Assembly: GCA_023105745.1 (NCBI GenBank)
Contig: JALGQZ010000007.1
Span: forward strand, 54,231,569-54,295,568
Source of the DNA: Austropuccinia psidii
Taxonomy: Eukaryota; Basidiomycota; Pucciniomycetes; Pucciniales; Sphaerophragmiaceae
Direction of reading: 5' to 3'
DNA length: 64,000 bases
Shown here: in pieces, positions 58,480-64,000 of the stretch
Numbering within the stretch: the stretch's first letter is position 1
Layout of the letters: each line of letters starts with the position of its first letter
Translations under genes and position numbers: made by a program
Notes under the pieces: model-generated
What the model was told of the DNA's origin: nothing
Database searches by the model: none
The model's input: only the letters and a program-made list of their open reading frames with translations

Positions 58480-60865
58480 ATTTTTCTTGGTAATGATATT
58501 TTTACAAAAAATCAGAATCAACAACATTTTGACTAATGACAATATTTTCATAACAAATTGATAGAAATATGTAAATGAGCTACAAAATGAAGGAAAGCTA
58601 ACCAGAAATGGGAGCCATAAAGAGTTAATTCTTGAATTCTTTCCAAATTTCTGTACAGATATGTAATAATTTGATTGATTGTGTGGTATTCAACACAAAA
58701 TTTAACAATTTGAAAAAATCAAGTTAATTTTGATAAGAGTCAAATTTCTCTATTTGAAGGATTATTAAAAACAACAGGAAAATAAATTTAGATCATAAAA
58801 TACCTTTGATTATCACAATTCTATATTAAATTAAAAAAACTATATAGATCTTCAAGAATAGACTTTAAATTAACCTTTTGAAAAATCAACATAAGAGTAC
58901 AAATGCTTAAAAAATAATCGATGCTCCTGAGTTTTGTAAATGAGTAGCTGAAAATTATACTCCAAATTTATGTGGAAATAATTCTTCGCAAATAAATATT
59001 CAATACAAAGGATTTATATAAAATAAACTATGTATATACATAAAGATATCCAATACCTGGTCATATAAAGTTTCAAAGATAAATAATGTATTTAAGAGGA
59101 GAGAGAGATATGCTGAAGTTCTGGATTCAGAAAGTCTGAAAATTAATATTTGCAATTGTGGGCAAATGTAAAATAATCTGATTATTCCAAACATTAAATA
59201 AAATGGAACTTGAGTGAGATTTCTCCACATATTTTTATGAAAGAAGGTTTTCTCTATTTTAGCAATAATTGATATTTAAGCAGTTCTTGTATTAAGGAAT
59301 AGTGAGCATTCAATGTATGAGGAGACAAATCAAAATCTTGTTAAGTCCACAATATTTTATTTGAGTTTATTAAATCCCTTGTTGTACAAAGCTGTGGCTG
59401 AAATTATTTGAAAGATTATTTTAAGGTTATATCAAACATTGAGAGTCATTTTATAAGCAGGTTGGATCTAGGTTGGACCTCCTACCCCTTCCTGAAGGTG
59501 TTCATCTTTTCATTTGTATTCGAAGCTGAACCTGATAAATACTTTTATAAAAAATCTGAGCCAAAGAAAAAAATTGGATCTCTGGGAGTCACAGAAGCTG
59601 ATCTTTATAGCTTTGGTACTCATTAATTTCAAGTTGGTATTTGTCTATCACACCAGCAAGTTCCCTGTCAGAAAAGGCTTTCTCAGGTGGAAGACAATTT
59701 TGGCTTATCAATGTGAATATTTTTCATCAATTAATGTACAGAAATTGTCCTGAGTCAAAAACTGAGCTTGCACCTTTTTATCATTCACCATGAAAAAGAG
59801 AGCTATCACCACTGGTGTGGCTATCAGGTCCAACATGCTTTTAGCCTGAGTCCACCCCTTGGTTCTAACATCCAAATAATTTTTGAAGATACTTTAAGCC
59901 ACAACTTTGTCCACCCAGGATTTTACTTAATTAAAATAGAATATCATGGATATCCCATGATTTTAATCTGTTTTCTCATACATTACACATCCACCATTTA
60001 TTAATATAAGAGATCCTTGAGTAACACTTATTCCTAACAGGGCAAGAAGACACAATCATTAAATATCTTTGTAGAAACTTGACATTAATTCCATTTTATT
60101 TTTTGTTTGAAATAATTAAATCACTTAAAATTTTCCCATAATTACAAACCATTGATTTGTAACTTTCCTGAAGCCAAATAGTTTAATTTAAGAACAAAAA
60201 ATTGACAAAATGAAACATTTTCAAGCAAAATTGTTCAACATATCATTTTCCCTCTCTCCTCTTAGAAAATTTTTATATCTTTTCAAAGGTATATCACAGG
60301 TTTTGAATATTGTCTTGATAAATAGATTATTTATACTTTATTAATCCTTTATACAGCATATTCATTTGGAAAAAATTATTTCCAGAGACATCTGAAGGTT
60401 GGTGTTTAGCTATTTGTTTGCATAAATCAGGAGAATTATTATTTTTTCAAAATATTCATACTTCTATTTTGATTATTCAAGATATCCACCTAAAGTCTAT
60501 TCTTACACATTTATAAAATCTTCGCCATTGAATTAAATATTGATTGTCAAAGTTCTTTGTTGATCTAAATTTCCTTTCCTGTTGCATTCAATCATCCTTG
60601 AAATAGAGAAATTCAGTCATTTCAAAGGTAACTTAATTTATTTTTGAATTTTTGGATTTATTAAATAACTCATTATTATTCACACTCAATAAATTTTGTT
60701 ACAAATTCTCTTTGAATAAAATTGAAAAGAATGAAATTATCCAATTTTTATGGTTCCCATTTCTGGTTTTCTCTCCTGAATTTTGGAGCTCAGTTATTGA
60801 TTTCTAGAATTTTTGATTTATTTTTTTGGCATTTCTTGGTTGTAAAAATATTTATGAGTCTCCAT
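58480..60865. repeat. Large fold-back inverted repeat
   Basis: The arm at about 58480-59640 matches the reverse complement of about 59680-60865 along its whole length. Matches include CCAGAAATGGGAGCCAT (58600) with ATGGTTCCCATTTCTGG (60749). Others are the AATTTCTCTATTTGAAGGAT and AACAGGAAAATAAATTTAGAT blocks (58744-58795), AAGAATAGACTTTA (58854), GAGGAGAGAG (59096) and ACAAAGCTGTGGCT (59386). The arms are diverged and nearly touch. No protein is visible. It could be a fold-back transposon or two LTR-like copies joined head to head. Confidence 0.72.
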
Positions 60866-63694
60866 TATTTTTTTTAAAAGAGAAATCATCATCAAAAGAG
60901 ATCTTGATTGACAGAATTAATTACATTATTTTTTTGAATTCTTATTTTCTTTTTCAATTTTCAATTTTTTTTTTGTTAATTAGTTTTTTTGTATATATTC
61001 ATTAGTTAATTTGTTTTGATTTCTTTGTATTTTTGGGGGTGCGAACACTCAAAAAACGTTTAAAAAACTGAATGGGAGTTTATACACCCACAAAGAACAA
61101 ATAGAAAAAAAAAGAAAAAATAGAAAATACCAATTAAAAGATTTACAAAAAAAAATTAAAAAATCAGAAAAATTTAGCACAAAAATGATATACAAAAACA
61201 TAAAAAATATTATAAAACAAAAATGAAAAAAAAAAGAAATATAAAAGAAATAAAAAGCAGAACACACAAGAATAATCAAATTTCAATATGAAAAAAATGT
61301 AAAATTCACAAAAAAGTTTCAAAAAGAACATGTAAAAATAAAAACAATAAATGTTATTGGAATTATATTTTCCAAATACATAAATTATGTCCCAAAAACT
61401 TAGGTAAAAATAAGAGAAAACAAATTAGAATTCCTATGACAAAAAGAACAAAGTGGTATAAAATATTGTGGAAGCATAAGGAAACATGTTTATTGAATAA
61501 TTTTTACATATGTAAAAATCCATTAATTTTAAAGGCATAAATACCTGTTAATCAAAGAAAAGAGGTGAAAATTAACTTGATATTTTATGGTCATATCTCC
61601 AAATCATCAAAGGAAAGTTTGAGAGATTCAAAGCACAAATATGTGTCTATTTCAAGAATTATCGATAAGGTGGTAGAAGATATTTCTGTGAAATCAATCA
61701 ATCCATGTTATGTTTCAGTGATATTTACAAATAAGACCATAAATACTCTTAGCTATTTTATAATTAAGGAATTTTCTATAATTCCAAATTATTAAGTATT
61801 CCCATGTGTAATTTGTTTCAAACTTAACTAAAACCTAGCTAATGAGAGTGGGTTGGACAAAGGTTTGAGCCAAATTTGAATCAAGTTGAACATACGTTGC
61901 TACCAAATTTCAACAGAAACTTTCAAAAATTTAAAAAAAAGGTATGTAGTAACCCTTTTTTGATATTATCACTTCTGAAAACATCAATGTGCTCAACCCC
62001 TAACAAAATTTGAGACCACTTAGCAGATACTTTACCATAAGATAATAAAATTTCAAAATGGAACTCTGATTCTCTTAGACCTAGATAGCTGAATAATTAA
62101 TCCTAAATGATTTTATAAATATAAAAAATTGGAATTGGCTAAAAAATTCTTACATGAAGACCTTTATAACAATTTCATTTTCTCAGAATTTGAAAAATAT
62201 CCACTTCAAACAAGATTTCCATCAATTTTAGCAAAATCCCTGAAGCTAGGAAGTATAATTATTTCCACTTGGATGAGAAAAAAAATGGGTTTGAAAATTG
62301 ACTAGAATGACCTTCATGATTCTTACTTTGAATAAAATACCAAAAATGGCCATAAATTGCTACACTGATTTTTTCGTTTTTTTGCTATTTAGTAACAAAA
62401 AATTGAAAATAAACAATTTTTTTCGTGAGAAAATTAGCCTTTTATATTCATGAAATCATAATTAAGATTGAGCCAATTTTATAAAGTTGAAAGGTGCATT
62501 TTCTGATTCAACTATTCCACATTTGGAAACATCGATAGAAATCAATTTTCCAGGAAGGAAGAGAATAATATTCATTTTGGTAATATTCAAGTCTTTCATA
62601 AATATGGGCTGAATTTTTGGTTTATTATAAAATTTCAAATCAAAATTTAGCATCAAATAATCACTTAGAAATAGATTGAGTCTGAAAATTATGAATGAAA
62701 TTAATAACTTGAAGGAATCATCCAAGAAGACCAAGATAACTACCTGGTTCAAATATTTTATTCCTATTCCCTTTGAAGGTGATTGAGATATTTTTTCTGT
62801 TTTATAGAGCTCACTAATTCTATTCAGATATAGAAATATTTAAGTTGGTCTTTTTTGAATATATTATTTATTTTTCAAAAGGAAAGAAAAAGATATATTT
62901 ATTGTTTTCTTCTTATAGAATAAAATTTAGAGGGGGTTATCCTTCCAATTATCTGGGAGATGAATTCTGAAAGAAATATTATTTTAGACCTTTCAGAATT
63001 TATAAATATTTATCATGTCAGATGTCAGAAATATTTGAAATTTAGGAATGAAATGAGCTCATTTAAAGGGACTTTTTCACCATTAGTTTGAGCTTATTAT
63101 ATAAATATGAAAATACCCCTGAAGTTTTTTCAAAATGAGAATCATGGATAAATCTTTTATTTAAGACAATTCATAATAGAGTGAGTTTTCAGATTAAGTA
63201 TATCATTCTTACACAAAAATGATAGATTTGTGTTTTTATATCACTATGAAGATCTTTAATTGGTTATAAATGTCCATAACATTGTTTAACTTTATAGAAT
63301 TTTCAATTGAATGTTTTTGAAATGTTAATTTTTTTTTTTTATTAATAGATTCCAATATCCATATATAAGTGGATCCATGTTTTCTAAAAAAACTTCCAGA
63401 TTAAGAAAAATATCAATTGAAAATGAAAACTATCTATCATAGAGCTTCACCAAGGTAATAAATTTACAATTATTACAAAAATGGAAGTGAAAGACATTTT
63501 GTTTCAATAATTCCAAAGATATTTTAAGGAAATAATTTCATGCAAAAAAATGATTATGAAGGAAGTTAATATTTATAGCATTAAGTTGAATCCTATTTGA
63601 ACCAATGGATTCCCTCAATTAATATTTGAGAATGTTCAAAATTTAGCAAATTTCTTCGTAATTTTTATAGTATGTGGATCTTAGCACATACTTT
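60866..63694. other. AT-rich stretch, nothing recognised
   Basis: Small frames (61049-61279 minus, 61565-61795 plus, 62462-62752 minus) have low-complexity or unremarkable composition and match nothing I know. No repeat partner was noticed. Confidence 0.5.
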
Positions 63695-64000
63695 CAATCT
63701 ATCAGCCTGTGACTCAAAATGAGAGAATAAGCATGGAAGCCAAAATAACATAAACCAATGGTAGGGGAAAATGCCACTAAAGATTTACCTGAGCCAGAAT
63801 ATCTCATAAATGGAATAAAAAGAAAGAGAAAAGTCACCTATCTCCAAATATAAAACTCTCATAATAATAGGATAAGGAATGACAGAGTTATTTAATCTCG
63901 GAGAAAGAACTGAGCATAAATCTTAATTTTCACCTCTCATCTAAAATCTAGAGGAAGAGAAATAACCTCATCAGATGGGTTATCAAATTGAATCTCTCAA
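63695..64000 (-). repeat. Inverted copy of the 55.3-56.8 kb repeat, cut by the window end
   Basis: Its reverse complement matches 56455-56760 with moderate divergence. The element end TCAGCCTGTGACTC lies at about 63700, and the rest of the element continues beyond 64000. Confidence 0.75.

Noticed and set aside
1..64000. tRNA, rRNA, CRISPR arrays, bacterial promoters or operons
   Set aside because: None was seen; no cloverleaf-like GC-rich short segment or regularly spaced repeat array with unique spacers is present, and the sequence is eukaryotic.

Overview
The window looks like a transposon-dense, AT-rich stretch of a basidiomycete genome. I infer a rust fungus (Pucciniales), most probably Austropuccinia psidii (myrtle rust). 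The gag of the gypsy element at 18.4-27.9 kb and the gag/pol of the one at 33.4-43.4 kb are of a type I associate with that very large genome. Short introns (about 55-90 bp) with GT..AG ends fit a basidiomycete. The species name is recall, not a database result.

Layout. (1) About 1.27-32.61 kb is one nested locus. A minus-strand chromodomain Ty3/gypsy element (A) has a left LTR at ~1271-3061 and a right LTR in three pieces (16968-18369, 27953-28140, 32322-32609). Four insertions sit inside it: a solo LTR of the same family (4179-6087, target duplication GGAGG) in its integrase; a PIF/Harbinger DNA transposon (6959-13011, flanked by TAATA) in its RNase H; a second gypsy element (B, 18370-27947, AAATG/AATTG) in its right LTR; and a MULE (28141-32312, exact 9-bp TTCTTTATG duplication) in the same LTR. 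(2) 33383-43445 is a full-length gypsy element (D) with two ~1.82 kb LTRs and an exact GGAGC duplication. It is related to A but its genes carry stop codons. (3) 45185-46726 is an old, diverged solo LTR of the D type. (4) 51588-53093 on the minus strand holds the only convincing host gene, a two-exon gene for a mitochondrial ribosomal protein of the Mrp51/bS1m family. (5) 55.3-64 kb holds simple and structured repeats: a ~0.8 kb array of A9T units, a 63-bp duplication, a ~2.4 kb fold-back inverted repeat, and an inverted pair of copies of an unknown repeat family.

Most notable are the two DNA transposons. The Harbinger element carries, beside its transposase and a Myb/SANT-like partner gene, a TET/JBP-type 2-oxoglutarate/Fe(II) dioxygenase gene and a cluster of three hairpins. 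The MULE encodes one multi-exon protein that reads as MULE transposase, AT-hooks, a CCHC knuckle and an OTU cysteine protease. Both are damaged: the Harbinger set by stops, a frameshift and a catalytic Glu-to-Lys change, the MULE by two frameshifts lying in C8 runs that could be assembly errors.

No rRNA, tRNA, CRISPR array or prokaryotic signal was seen. Boundaries and splice sites were worked out by eye; divergence statements are by-eye impressions.
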